From Bradyrhizobium sp. CCBAU 53351 (GTDB taxonomy: Bacteria; Pseudomonadota; Alphaproteobacteria; Rhizobiales; Xanthobacteraceae), in NCBI RefSeq assembly GCF_015291745.1, contig NZ_CP030059.1:5297501-5361500 (forward strand): a DNA stretch of 64,000 nt, in the 5' to 3' direction. The notes under the pieces are model-generated. The model ran no database searches and was not told the DNA's origin. It saw nothing but the letters and a program-made list of their open reading frames with translations. The translations under genes and the position numbers were made by a program. Each line of letters starts with the position of its first letter. The stretch's first letter is position 1. Shown here one piece after another: positions 9,986 through 19,232 of this stretch.

Positions 9986-10659
9986 CCGCTTCATTGCTCC
10001 CATCGCATTCAATGGGCGATCCTTCGCGAGCAGTAATTTTTTGGTTCTACACCAGCGAAGCAATGGGTATCTCCGATTGCCCCGTCTCCGATAGCAGATT
10101 TGTAGTTGCCTCTGCGGACCTTCCTTGCCATGGCAGAGACATAAGATCTGGCGAACCCCCCGAACTGAAAGGCTGGCGGTATCGCCTCGAACGCAACGAA
10201 GATCTTTTCGGAGCTTTCACCTCGAGATGCATTGAAAGGCTCGACCAGCTGCTTGCAGCCGGGGAAGCGGATCCGGAGCGGGTGTTCGTTGGTGGCGTCT
10301 CGCGTGGCGCTTTTGCCGCCTTTCATCTCGCATTGCGAGAGCGTCGCTTCAAATCGGTTATCGGGCTCTCGCCAGTGGTCGATCTTTCTGACTTATCCGA
10401 GTTCGAAGGCTATGCCGGCGAGACTGGTGCTTTGCACCAGCGTGCTGATGCGCTCGGTTATGTAAGTACGTTCCTATCGATTCAAAGCCATGATGAACGT
10501 GTTCGCACGCGCTCGACTATTGCGCTCGCGGACGAAATCATTCGAACTCATCCACCCCCCGTTGATGTGACGCTGCGTGTCGAAGCCGGATCAGGCCATA
10601 CCGTCACATCTCAGATGCGTAACGCCGCTAGTGCCTGGATTGTGGCGCGTTTAAGATAG
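9952..10659 (+). CDS. Alpha/beta hydrolase (esterase-like), probably exported by Tat
   Basis: 235 residues. The nucleophile elbow is visible as GGVSRGAF (G-x-S-x-G), an LSPVVDLSD segment follows, and GSGHTVTSQ near the C-terminus supplies a likely catalytic His. The N-terminus has DRRTFLGSVAASLL, a plausible twin-arginine signal, which would place it in the periplasm. It overlaps the upstream membrane acyltransferase gene by 34 bases. A natural reading is an acylation/deacylation pair acting on the same glycan, but the substrate is unknown. Confidence 0.75.
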   Translation: MVDRRTFLGSVAASLLPSHSMGDPSRAVIFWFYTSEAMGISDCPVSDSRFVVASADLPCHGRDIRSGEPPELKGWRYRLERNEDLFGAFTSRCIERLDQLLAAGEADPERVFVGGVSRGAFAAFHLALRERRFKSVIGLSPVVDLSDLSEFEGYAGETGALHQRADALGYVSTFLSIQSHDERVRTRSTIALADEIIRTHPPPVDVTLRVEAGSGHTVTSQMRNAASAWIVARLR

Positions 10660-11874
10660 CGTTTGTAGCCTCGATCCGACTGCCGTCACCTGACGAGAAA
10701 GACGATAGGCACGTGCCATAGTATAAAAGCTATGATGCTCAGGTCCGATCTGGCTGATGGCCGAGGCATCGACGACTCTGACCGTGGATTGGTCCGAAGA
10801 CAGTCCGGCGGTCTTCATGGCGTCGAGATCGAGGGAGTGATGAAGATGAATGCCACGGAGGAATAGATCCAGGCGACGAGACTTGACCAGTTCCGGCCAA
10901 GGAAGCGATAGGCGCGCCATCGCTTGCGCAGCACTGCGATGGACGGGCGTCATCGAAGCGTCCTCGAGCGAGACTCGAAGTGCATCCTCGACCAATATCT
11001 GGGCGTAGACACTTAGCACCCGCGAATTCGGGAAGAGCCCAAATTTGTTGAAAAGCGCCTCTGCCACCAGCCCCGGTGACGTCGCCCTGAGGAGCGTGGC
11101 GATTGCATTATTTGTCGGGAGCCCGAATATCGCTCGCTGCTCAATCCCGTAGTCCAGTCTGCGGTAGTCGAACCGAGCGGGACGTCTCGTGAGCAAAGCG
11201 CTCCCGTCCAAACTTCGCTCAAACGACAGCCAAAACCCCTCCGATGTCCGCTCCACCCGCGGTCCAGAAACTCCTGGTGTTCCTTGCTCCAATTGGCCTA
11301 CATAGCAGATGATGTGGTCTGATACGAAAGGTCGCCGGACACTGGGAGAAACGGATAGTGCGACGATCTTTGGCGAATTGATAACGCCCGCCGCGATCCA
11401 AAGCCGTCGCGACTTGAATGTTTCGGCGCCAGCGAAGACGGTTGGACCACTGTCCCCAATGTCAAACCTATCGGCTAGCAGGGGCAGAAATCGCAAATTG
11501 CCGCCGCGCTGGCGCGAAAGCCTCGCCCACTCGCGCCGTGGGCGCACCGGTCTTCTCGGCACGAAGAGCCAGCGGCGACCAATCCTATCCTGGATCGAGG
11601 ATCGCGGATAGAAATACTGGAATAGCTCCACTAGCTCTTTGCTGCTCTCCTGCGCGTAGGGAGCCTCAATTCCGGTCGGCACAACTCCATGCCAAAAATT
11701 GCCCAGCCCCCCGACCCCTGTATAGGAGCAGGGGATAGACTTCTGATCACTATAGAACTCTAATTCCGCCTTCTCAGCTCCACCAATGACCAGCACCTTT
11801 CGCGAGGCTGCGAGCCCAATGGCCGCGCCGAGCGCCGCGAGTCCGGAGCCAATTATGATGTCGTCGTAAACCAC
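10651..11874 (-). CDS. FAD-dependent oxidoreductase, short GMC-like
   Basis: 407 residues. A dinucleotide-binding motif opens the protein (IIIGSGLAALGAAIGLA), and IAAGVINSPKIVAL matches the mid-domain strand seen in glucose-methanol-choline enzymes. The C-terminal part has IHLHHSLDLDAM and VVDASAISQIGPEHHSFYTM, resembling the GMC C-terminal motif. It is shorter than the usual 500-600 residues of the family. Its start overlaps the epimerase-like gene by 22 bases in a three-gene minus-strand operon with a glycosyltransferase. It may oxidise a sugar or sugar alcohol; substrate unknown. Its stop overlaps the 3' end of the convergent hydrolase gene by 9 bases. Confidence 0.78.
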   Translation of the reverse strand: MVYDDIIIGSGLAALGAAIGLAASRKVLVIGGAEKAELEFYSDQKSIPCSYTGVGGLGNFWHGVVPTGIEAPYAQESSKELVELFQYFYPRSSIQDRIGRRWLFVPRRPVRPRREWARLSRQRGGNLRFLPLLADRFDIGDSGPTVFAGAETFKSRRLWIAAGVINSPKIVALSVSPSVRRPFVSDHIICYVGQLEQGTPGVSGPRVERTSEGFWLSFERSLDGSALLTRRPARFDYRRLDYGIEQRAIFGLPTNNAIATLLRATSPGLVAEALFNKFGLFPNSRVLSVYAQILVEDALRVSLEDASMTPVHRSAAQAMARLSLPWPELVKSRRLDLFLRGIHLHHSLDLDAMKTAGLSSDQSTVRVVDASAISQIGPEHHSFYTMARAYRLSRQVTAVGSRLQTLS

Positions 11875-12518
11875 GTCCTATTACTCAGATAGAGGTAGCC
11901 GTACCATTTGTATCCCATTGCTCGCAGAATAAGATCTATTGGGCGGAGCGCACAGGGCCATCGATGTAGCATGCTCATAGCGTGGCCATATAGCGCGAAC
12001 GCGATTTCCTCAAGTCTACTCGCAAAAGGTCGCTCGTAACGCCTGATCAGGCGAACTGGTTGCTCGGCGCTGTCCAGCCATTGCGGCGCAAGCATAAACG
12101 CGGCCAAGTCGTCGTAGCTCGTCGCAATGGTCGCCCCGGCTGGCAATTCGGATGGCTGTTCGTACATCATACCGACGGTCAAAATACGTGCGCCCAGCTT
12201 TTTACGCGCTAGCGTCTCGGCCAACAGCTTGACGGTAGGATAGCGGTAGCAACGCGTTCGGGAGGCCACGTTCGTTGTGGCAGACGAGATGTAGACATAC
12301 TCTCCCACTCCTGCGCGCCCCAATTTGTCTATCAACGCCGAATTCTCTTCGACCTTCCGCGAATAGGACAAAATCCACACTCGATCATTTGGCAAAAAAC
12401 TCATGCCATCAAGCTCACTATGGGAGATCGCAACATGGAAATGTGCGGCGATGTCGGATCGCCTCGAAAGCCGACGCCAGACGGTGGAATTCTTTCCGAC
12501 AATGACTTCGCGTCCCAT
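11853..12518 (-). CDS. Divergent NAD(P)-dependent sugar epimerase-like protein
   Basis: About 221 residues from the ATG at 12518. The same frame continues upstream to 12599, but that extension lacks domain character. The N-terminus (MGREVIVGKNSTVWRRL) resembles a Rossmann first strand with a degenerate glycine motif. A central EYVYISSATTN followed by YRYPTVKLLAETLA places Ser and a Y-x-x-x-K (YPTVK) as in SDR epimerases. It is short for an extended SDR (usually 300 or more). It lies between a glycosyltransferase and a GMC-like oxidoreductase with overlapping ends, suggesting the two redox proteins act on one intermediate. Confidence 0.6.
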   Translation of the reverse strand: MGREVIVGKNSTVWRRLSRRSDIAAHFHVAISHSELDGMSFLPNDRVWILSYSRKVEENSALIDKLGRAGVGEYVYISSATTNVASRTRCYRYPTVKLLAETLARKKLGARILTVGMMYEQPSELPAGATIATSYDDLAAFMLAPQWLDSAEQPVRLIRRYERPFASRLEEIAFALYGHAMSMLHRWPCALRPIDLILRAMGYKWYGYLYLSNRTWFTTTS

Positions 12519-12611
12519 ATCGACGACTAGCCCAATAGCCGCCGTCTCAGGTGGCCGACTCTTCGCAGATGTGGCCCCAGTGCATCCAGAGGACTCCATG
12601 CAGCATGCAGA

Positions 12612-13364
12612 TCAGAACCGAGCATATTTAAGCAGCGCGTTGGAGGCATAGCGAGAGAAGTGAATCGTCGAGCGCGCAACACTGAGACCTTCAACCTCCC
12701 GATACGTTGACCAGACTTTCTTCGCCGAGTTGATCTTGCTTCGAGAAATCGAGCCCGGCAAAATTCGATAACGCATGAGATCTTCGTGCAGGGCTCGGGC
12801 GAGATAGCCTTCTCGAAGCAACTTCAACCAAAGAGCGAAGTCATCGTAATAAGTCTTCCTCATCTGAAAGTCTCCGGTCTGCTTCCGGTCGACCATCGCC
12901 GTCGAAGTTGCGATTGCGGTGTTTCCGAGCAACATGCGGTAAGTAAGCCTGTCCGGCACTTTGATCAGACGTCCTTCGTTTCCGCCATCCTCACCGACAC
13001 GTCGGAATTGGGTATAACTCAAAGCGGCTCCCGACCGGCGCATGAAGTCTACTTGACGCTCGAGCTTCGTCGAGAGCCACCAATCGTCGCTGTCCAAGAA
13101 CGCGATAAACCTGCCTTGCGCTTGTCGAAGCGATGCATTACGCGCCATTGCAGGTCCCTGATTGGTTTTCTGCGCAATCAATCTTACTCGGCGATCCTGT
13201 TCGACGTATCGAGCGACGATTTCTCGCGTCTCGTCAGGCGAGCAGTCATCGGTAACAATCATCTCCCAGTGGGGATAGGTCTGCTGTTGAACAGATGTAA
13301 TGGCCCGGTCAACGTACTTCGCAGCCCGGTAGGCTGGGGTGATAATTGAAACGAGATCAACCAT
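12612..13364 (-). CDS. Glycosyltransferase family 2
   Basis: 250 residues with a GT-A fold N-terminus: VSIITPAYRAAKYVDRAITS, the WEMIVTDD strand, and AFLDSDDWW with the nucleotide-sugar/metal-binding acidic motif at about residues 91-94. It should transfer one sugar from a nucleotide donor to a lipid-linked acceptor on the cytoplasmic side. It is the first gene of the three-gene minus-strand operon with the epimerase-like and GMC-like genes. Donor and acceptor cannot be told from sequence. Confidence 0.9.
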   Translation of the reverse strand: MVDLVSIITPAYRAAKYVDRAITSVQQQTYPHWEMIVTDDCSPDETREIVARYVEQDRRVRLIAQKTNQGPAMARNASLRQAQGRFIAFLDSDDWWLSTKLERQVDFMRRSGAALSYTQFRRVGEDGGNEGRLIKVPDRLTYRMLLGNTAIATSTAMVDRKQTGDFQMRKTYYDDFALWLKLLREGYLARALHEDLMRYRILPGSISRSKINSAKKVWSTYREVEGLSVARSTIHFSRYASNALLKYARF

Positions 13365-13657
13365 CTGACGGAGTTCCTAAAACCTTCACCCATCGCTCTC
13401 CAACCCATTTAGGGAAAGCGACGACTTTTATTCGGGGTGACGCATTGCGGCGCTCGCGTCAACACTAAGTCGCAAGCCACCCGAGACACGCCGCTCATTC
13501 CTGGCTGGTGCCGTAGACTATCGAGCCCTAGCTGATCTTAAGCAGGGAAATCGGTATTACAATACCTACAAATGTATTTAGAGTTGCAAGGAAAAGCGAT
13601 ATCGATACCACTGTCTGTCGGAAATATCGTAAGCAACTTTATCGAACTGGAGACCCG

Positions 13658-14620
13658 ATGTCGCTCGATCAATACCAAAACGGTCGACTCCTCGTTACAG
13701 GAGGGGCAGGCTTTATCGGATCTCACTTGTGCGAGCGGCTCCTGAACGACGGCGCCGAAGTTGTGTCAGTAGACAATTACTTCACCGGTAGCCGCCGCAA
13801 TATAGGGCACCTTCTGCAAAATCCATTATTCGAGGCGGTGCGGCATGACGTCACCTTCCCACTTTACATAGAGGTAGACGCGATCTTCAACCTGGCCTGT
13901 CCGGCATCCCCGATCCACTACCAGCGCGACCCCGTGCAGACCACCAAGACCTCGGTGCATGGCGCCATCAACATGCTGGGGCTAGCCAAGCGGCTCAAGG
14001 CGCGCATCTTCCAGGCCTCGACCAGCGAGGTCTATGGCGACCCGTTGATCCATCCGCAGACGGAGGATTACTGGGGCAACGTCAATCCGATCGGCGTCCG
14101 CTCCTGCTACGACGAGGGCAAGCGCTGCGCCGAGACGCTGTTCTTCGACTATTGGCGCCAGCACGGCCTGCCGATCAAGGTCGCGCGCATCTTCAACACT
14201 TACGGCCCGCGCATGCAGCCCAATGACGGCCGCGTGGTGTCGTCCTTCATCGTCCAGGCGCTCAAGGGCGAAGAGATCACCGTGTTCGGCGACGGCGGGC
14301 AGACCCGCTCGTTCTGCTATGTCGACGACCTCGTCGAGGCCATCATGCGGTTGATGGCGACTGCGGAAGACATCACCGGCCCAATCAATATCGGCAACAA
14401 TTCCGAGTTCACGATCCGCGAGCTCGCCGAGAAGGTCATCGAGCTCACGGGCTCGCGCTCCAAGCTGGTGTTCAGGCCGCTGCCGCAGGACGATCCGCGC
14501 CAGCGCCAGCCCGACCTCACCAAGGCCAAGGCGGCGCTGAACTGGCAGCCGAAGGTCGCGCTCGAGGACGGGCTGAAGGAGACAATCGCCTATTTCAAGC
14601 ACATGCTCGACATTGCCTGA
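13658..14620 (+). CDS. UDP-glucuronate decarboxylase (UDP-xylose synthase), extended SDR
   Basis: 320 residues. The NAD-binding motif TGGAGFIGS is at residues 14-22, the UXS-type [10 protein letters not shown] motif at about 80-89, the TSE triad partner near 122 and YDEGK (Tyr151, Lys155) follow. [16 protein letters not shown] is also typical. The enzyme converts UDP-glucuronate to UDP-xylose for surface polysaccharide. Codon use changes inside the gene: the first 70 or so codons use A/T-ending codons like the region to the left, the rest the high-GC pattern of the genome. This suggests a recombination joint near 13,870. Confidence 0.92.
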   Translation: MSLDQYQNGRLLVTGGAGFIGSHLCERLLNDGAEVVSVDNYFTGSRRNIGHLLQNPLFEAVRHDVTFPLYIEVDAIFNLACPASPIHYQRDPVQTTKTSVHGAINMLGLAKRLKARIFQASTSEVYGDPLIHPQTEDYWGNVNPIGVRSCYDEGKRCAETLFFDYWRQHGLPIKVARIFNTYGPRMQPNDGRVVSSFIVQALKGEEITVFGDGGQTRSFCYVDDLVEAIMRLMATAEDITGPINIGNNSEFTIRELAEKVIELTGSRSKLVFRPLPQDDPRQRQPDLTKAKAALNWQPKVALEDGLKETIAYFKHMLDIA

Positions 14621-14624
14621 GCTG

Positions 14625-15498
14625 TTACAGACGGCCGGGTTCCGATTCGTCGCTCAACTCGCAACTGTCACTTTGCGGCAGCCCGACCGCCCATCCCATA
14701 AATCCAACCAGCAGCGCTGAATTCGTCAGCGAGACGCTTATTCGATCCCGACGAATAGCAGGCCAGCGAACACAAAGGACGCGACGGCATCGTCTGCCTG
14801 CCGACAACAAACCCAGAATGAACACAGCGACGAGAAGCAACGCGGCGGCAACACCAACCTCCACTGCCGCTTGCAGGACAACGTTGTGCGGTTCTGTCTT
14901 GTAGCAGGATTGTTGGGCGAACGTTTCTATGCCTTGGCCGAAAAAGCCAGCTTTCGGGAGCAGGTTTAGGGCTTCAGGTCCAGCGAAAATACGGTCGGAC
15001 CTCCGCGGAAGCCCAAGACCCGCGGCTTGAACTCGCCGCTCCGATCGTAGACCACAGCCCAACCCTTCAGCAGGGTCCCCACCAAGACGATCGCCGCCGT
15101 GATATAAGAGAAGCGCCACGGATCAAAACGATGACCCACGGCCCGGAACGCAGGATAGTAGCCATGGAAATCGCGAGGAGCGCGTACTCGTGACCGCTCG
15201 CAATTCTGCCGTTCACGACGGCTGAAGCCACCATGAGCACTGCTAATGCGGCAAACAAATAGTCGGCCGGGATCGGCCGAAATTTCCTCGCTATCACGAC
15301 GAGCGGCGCGATCAATACAGCTGCCGTTATCGCTGGATGCCCTTTCCCGCCCATCATGCCGTTGAGAAGGACAAGGACTGAGTTAGCTGAAATCCAAACC
15401 GCTATCGCTGCGTTGGTAAACCAGGTCTTCGTCATCAGTTTGGTCGCTGACACTTGATCGCCGAGAGGATCAATGACTCTGCTCCCGTGACGACGCAA
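14625..15498 (-). pseudogene. Remnant of an O-antigen ligase / polymerase (WaaL/Wzy_C type)
   Basis: Two pieces on the minus strand. The upstream piece (15067-15498) is a run of membrane helices such as YLFAALAVLMVASAVVNGR. The downstream piece (14625 to about 14970) carries GFFGQGIETFAQQ and EPHNVVLQAAVEVGVAAALL, the Wzy_C-type glycine loop and PHN motif. Between them the reading frame jumps: part of the link (KGWAVVYDRSGEFKPRV) lies in yet another frame that stops near 14970. The total is far short of the 400 or more residues of an intact ligase, so the middle is lost. The ligase normally joins O-antigen to lipid A-core in the periplasm. Confidence 0.7.
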
Positions 15499-15623
15499 AA
15501 AGCCCCAATGGCATCAACATCGATCATGACTAGAACTGATCGAGCAGCGAGACCTATCTTGTCTGCTACCATTGCGGCCTCAACTTGTAAATATCGTCGC
15601 CAACTCGGTCAGGCACCGCAGCT

Positions 15624-16817
15624 CTAACCGCTCCGCGAAACCATTACATCCCGAGTCAATCGGACGAAATCTGCAACGAACGTCTCGACGCGCTGCTCCA
15701 GGTTAGGCAACAAATCGCGGACGGTCGCAGGCCCGGCTGTCTGCGCAACCTGCAACATTTGATCCGCCAGCGCCTCGGCGTCGCGGATGCCGAAATATCG
15801 CGCGCCGCCTTCGGTCTGCTCGTGATGGACGTCGAGGTCGGACAGGATCATCGGGACGCCAAACGACTTGGCTTCCTCAACTGTCGTGCTCCACCCCTCG
15901 CACTCCGAAGGATTGATGAGAGCCGTCGACGCGCGCAGGAGGGCGTAGACGTGATCCAGCGGGATCATTCCGAGATGCCTGAAATTCATCTCGAGACCGC
16001 GCGACCTGACCTGGCTCATGGTGCTCTCGAAAAGACCGGACTCACGGAAGTCCTTCGTATTCCCGGAGGCGGCGACGACGACGTCGTGCCCCCGAGCCTT
16101 CAGCAGATCGAGCGCATCGATGACGAGCTGATGATTTTTGTGCCGCCAGAACTGGTTCGGCAGATAGAAATATCGTCGCGGAAGATCATAGTGGGCGATC
16201 ACGTCGAACGGCTTGGCGGCGAGCAGGCCGACAGGCGGGTCGGTCGCAAACCGAACGACCGAGACGCCGTTCGCATGGCCCGGATAGAACCTCTTGAGGT
16301 CGCCGAGCGCGCTGGCGCTGCTCAACATGATGTGCCGGCCGGAGGCAATCTGGGCTCGAAAGCCGAGATCGCGCCGCCAAAAGGCGCTCCTGGAGAACAG
16401 ATGGGGAAGCAGGCGATGCTGGAAATCCGGGAACCATGCGACGGCCGGAAATGGCAGGCGCCAGCCAAAGAAGCGCGCGGATTCGAACACCATGTCGATC
16501 CGGCCGGCCTTGAATTCCGCGGCCGCGGGCGCGTCCACACCAAAGACGATCGCGCGGGCGAGATCCGTCGTGCGGGCAAGACCCGTCGCGGCGTGATCGA
16601 ACACCGGTGAGCGCACGACCTCGACGCCCGGAATGCTGGCCAAGCCCGCGATCTCTTCGGGATCGTCCGCCGTACCGGCAAACAGCACCGGGGTCACCGT
16701 TCCCGGCGAATGCCGATTGAGCACCTCGAAGAGATTGCGTTGATAGTTGTGACCACCCGCCCACAGGCGGCGCGGAATGTTCGTGAATGCAATCCGCAGC
16801 GGCGCGCGCTCAGGCAC
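15624..16817 (-). CDS. Glycosyltransferase family 4-type (GT-B)
   Basis: About 397 residues. A GT-B donor-binding half is shown by RYFYLPNQFWRHKNHQLVI and by NPSECEGWSTTVEEAKSFG, the E-x7-E-type motif that grips the nucleotide-sugar. The start is taken as GTG 16817, which overlaps the stop of the epimerase gene and is preceded by AGGGGG at good spacing; an ATG at 16844 is in the same frame. It is co-directional with the epimerase, methyltransferase and acetyltransferase genes upstream. Retaining glycosyl transfer to a lipid-linked glycan is expected; sugar unknown. Confidence 0.88.
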   Translation of the reverse strand: MPERAPLRIAFTNIPRRLWAGGHNYQRNLFEVLNRHSPGTVTPVLFAGTADDPEEIAGLASIPGVEVVRSPVFDHAATGLARTTDLARAIVFGVDAPAAAEFKAGRIDMVFESARFFGWRLPFPAVAWFPDFQHRLLPHLFSRSAFWRRDLGFRAQIASGRHIMLSSASALGDLKRFYPGHANGVSVVRFATDPPVGLLAAKPFDVIAHYDLPRRYFYLPNQFWRHKNHQLVIDALDLLKARGHDVVVAASGNTKDFRESGLFESTMSQVRSRGLEMNFRHLGMIPLDHVYALLRASTALINPSECEGWSTTVEEAKSFGVPMILSDLDVHHEQTEGGARYFGIRDAEALADQMLQVAQTAGPATVRDLLPNLEQRVETFVADFVRLTRDVMVSRSG

Positions 16818-17742
16818 GGGCCAGCCCCCTGAACCATTCGACATAGTCGGCAAGCCCGTGCTCCAGCGGGAGCCGCCAATCGAAATTCATGTCGCGTAAA
16901 AGCCGGTCATCAGCCAACAGGCTCGCCGGATCGCCCGGTCGCGCCACGCCGGAATAGCGCACAAGAGTGTTGCTGCCCCAATTCCTGATCAGGCCGTTGG
17001 CAATCTCGGCCACGCTCGCCCCGCGCCCCGATCCGCCGTTGATCAGCTGAAGATCACCCTTGCGCACCTCCTCCGCGACGCGCACCAGCAAGCGGACGAC
17101 GTCGCGCACGTCGGTCCAGTCTCTGATCTCGGCGCCGGTCCCTCCCAGATCGAGAGTTCGCTCCTCGTTCCTCAGCCGCGAGCAGATGTCCCAGAGCAGC
17201 TGCTTGCGAAGGTTCGGACCGTAGACCGAGAACAAGCGCACGACGGTGCAGCGAAGCCCGAAGCTTTGCGCATAGCTCCGGCACAGCTGCTCCATCATCA
17301 GCTTGTGATGGCCGTAAGGCGACATCGGAGCGAGTGCTGCGCTTTCGGGAATCGGACCGAGATGGTCCGCGCCGTAGACCGCCGCGCTCGAGACGACGAC
17401 CAACCGGCACTCCGGCGCAAAGCTTCGAACCCAATCGAGCAGACGCGCCGTGCTCGTCACGGTTCGCGAAAAGTCCTCGAACGGGCGCGCGATCGACGGC
17501 CCGACCGACGATCCACCGGCCAGATGGAAGACCTGCGACGGCAGCCCCTGCGCGGCGGCGAGCGCGCTCAGATTGGCGGCGTCGACCTCGCCATTGATCC
17601 ACATCTGCAAGCCAAGGGCGGTCGCGTCTGCCGGATCGAGTGCGCCGTGACCAACGCCATGGACTGCACGCCCGGCGCCCGCCAGCTCGCGAACGAGATG
17701 GCGGCCGATGAACCCGTTCGCACCGGTGACCCACGCGGACAT
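16810..17742 (-). CDS. NAD-dependent sugar epimerase/dehydratase (extended SDR)
   Basis: 310 residues: VTGANGFIGRHLV binds NAD at the N-terminus, VVVSSAAVYG holds the catalytic Ser, and SPYGHHKLMME holds the Y-x-x-x-K pair. VVRLFSVYGPN and the DWTDVRDV motif are typical of UDP-glucose 4-epimerase-like SDRs. It belongs to the minus-strand run 22163-15624, with a 3-base gap to the methyltransferase gene upstream and an overlap with the glycosyltransferase gene downstream. It makes or interconverts a nucleotide sugar; which one is not certain. Confidence 0.88.
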   Translation of the reverse strand: MSAWVTGANGFIGRHLVRELAGAGRAVHGVGHGALDPADATALGLQMWINGEVDAANLSALAAAQGLPSQVFHLAGGSSVGPSIARPFEDFSRTVTSTARLLDWVRSFAPECRLVVVSSAAVYGADHLGPIPESAALAPMSPYGHHKLMMEQLCRSYAQSFGLRCTVVRLFSVYGPNLRKQLLWDICSRLRNEERTLDLGGTGAEIRDWTDVRDVVRLLVRVAEEVRKGDLQLINGGSGRGASVAEIANGLIRNWGSNTLVRYSGVARPGDPASLLADDRLLRDMNFDWRLPLEHGLADYVEWFRGLARA

Positions 17743-17745
17743 GAT

Positions 17746-18597
17746 CTAGACCTTGTGACAGACGAACGAATAGAGCCGGCCGGGCCGGTGGTCAAAGCGT
17801 TCGGCAAGCGAGAGCAGGGATGCGAAAACGTGTTGCGAAGCAAACGCAGCGCGCCACAGCGGGCCGACCGGGATCTTCCGCGTCAGTTTTTCGACGACCG
17901 CGGATCGCAGCGTCTGCATCCTGTAAGGGAACAGATTGATGGCGCTCCGCAGCGGAGCCAGGGTCTCGACGCTGGCAAAGCCGGCCGACTTCAGCGCCCC
18001 GGTATAGCGGTCGAGCAGGTAGGCATGCTCGCCGCCGTAGAGGTGATGCAGCGGGTGCTGGTCGAGGAAACGCGGAAGATCGTCTTCCTTGCTGATCACG
18101 TGCTCACGCGCCGCGATCAGCATGCCGCCGGGGCGAAGCACGCGAAACATCTCGCGGCAGGCGCCGTCGAGGTCGCGCGTATGGTGCAGCACGGCGCGCG
18201 CGAAGACGAGATCGAAGGTCTCGTCGGCGAACGGCAGCCGCTCGGAAAACTCCTCGACCACGTGGATGGGCAGCTGCGTGCTTGCCGCTAGATCACGGAT
18301 CGCCGCCGCGCCGACGATCGCGCTGCCATCGGGCTCGAGTGCGGTCACCTCGAATCCGCTGCGGGCCAGAGCGTAGCTGGCGATGCCACGACCGGCGCCA
18401 ACATCGAGTGCCGAGCCGGATCGATCAGCCAGAAGCGCCGTGACCGCCTGCCATTCGGAACTCTGAAAATAGCGCTCGGCGGCCGCGGTCAGCGGATCGT
18501 CATAGAAGGCGTCCCGCACGAGCTGCCCCTGATCCGGCTGATTGCGCAGCCAGACCACGGCGTCCTCCCACGTCGTGAACTTGCCCTCACCGCTCAT
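17746..18597 (-). CDS. Class I SAM-dependent methyltransferase
   Basis: 283 residues. Motif I reads [16 protein letters not shown] with the acidic EPDG at the end of the second strand, and [15 protein letters not shown] is the motif typical of the Methyltransf_11/25 family. The gene overlaps the acetyltransferase gene by 11 bases and ends 3 bases before the epimerase gene, so it belongs to the same polysaccharide operon. It probably methylates a sugar or the glycan end. No sequence sign of the exact acceptor. Confidence 0.87.
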   Translation of the reverse strand: MSGEGKFTTWEDAVVWLRNQPDQGQLVRDAFYDDPLTAAAERYFQSSEWQAVTALLADRSGSALDVGAGRGIASYALARSGFEVTALEPDGSAIVGAAAIRDLAASTQLPIHVVEEFSERLPFADETFDLVFARAVLHHTRDLDGACREMFRVLRPGGMLIAAREHVISKEDDLPRFLDQHPLHHLYGGEHAYLLDRYTGALKSAGFASVETLAPLRSAINLFPYRMQTLRSAVVEKLTRKIPVGPLWRAAFASQHVFASLLSLAERFDHRPGRLYSFVCHKV

Positions 18598-19192
18598 CGG
18601 AACGGAGCTCCCTGACCAGCACCGCGGGATTTCCGGCCACGATCGAGAAGGCCGGGACGTCCTTGGTGACGACCGCGCCGGCCGCCACTACGGCGCCCTC
18701 TCCGACCGTGACGCCGCGCAGTACCATGGCCCCCGCGCCAACCCAGGCGTCATCGCAGATCCGGACCGGGCTTTCGTCGAGCGAGAGTTTGCGCGGATGA
18801 CCTGTTGTAAAAATCTGCCGGACCTGCGCGTGCCGCGCGGCCGCTCCGATCGGATGGGTCAGACTGTCGAAGACATTCGACGAATGGGAGATAAGAACCC
18901 GGTTTCCGATCTCGATGGAGCCGGCCGACCAGATCCGCGTCCCCTCGCCGACATAGCACCATTCACCGATCTTGATCTCGCCGCCATGGGCGAAGGTCAT
19001 GAGCTCACCGAGGATCCGGCTCTGTGCACCAATCACGATCCTGTCGGTGTCGCCGCGGATGTTCCGGATCCGCGCACTAGCGCCCAATGCGGCCCCGGCA
19101 TCGAGACGGCAAGTCGCACGTCCGAGCATACGCTGGGTTAGGTAGTCGGCATTGCGGCCGGTGAGCCGCTGGATGAGGAAGTTGAGGTTCAT
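18587..19192 (-). CDS. Hexapeptide-repeat acyltransferase (WbbJ/LbetaH type)
   Basis: 201 residues with left-handed beta-helix repeats across the protein ([35 protein letters not shown]) and the terminal block [20 protein letters not shown] with AGNPA. The His-Ser run near ISHSSNVFD is close to the catalytic loop in this family. It would O- or N-acetylate a nucleotide sugar or glycan. It overlaps the methyltransferase gene start by 11 bases, consistent with coupled translation. Confidence 0.88.
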   Translation of the reverse strand: MNLNFLIQRLTGRNADYLTQRMLGRATCRLDAGAALGASARIRNIRGDTDRIVIGAQSRILGELMTFAHGGEIKIGEWCYVGEGTRIWSAGSIEIGNRVLISHSSNVFDSLTHPIGAAARHAQVRQIFTTGHPRKLSLDESPVRICDDAWVGAGAMVLRGVTVGEGAVVAAGAVVTKDVPAFSIVAGNPAVLVRELRSDER

Positions 19193-19232
19193 GCAATCAA
19201 CTAAATTCGTCGTCCGGGACGTTCTAGCACGG

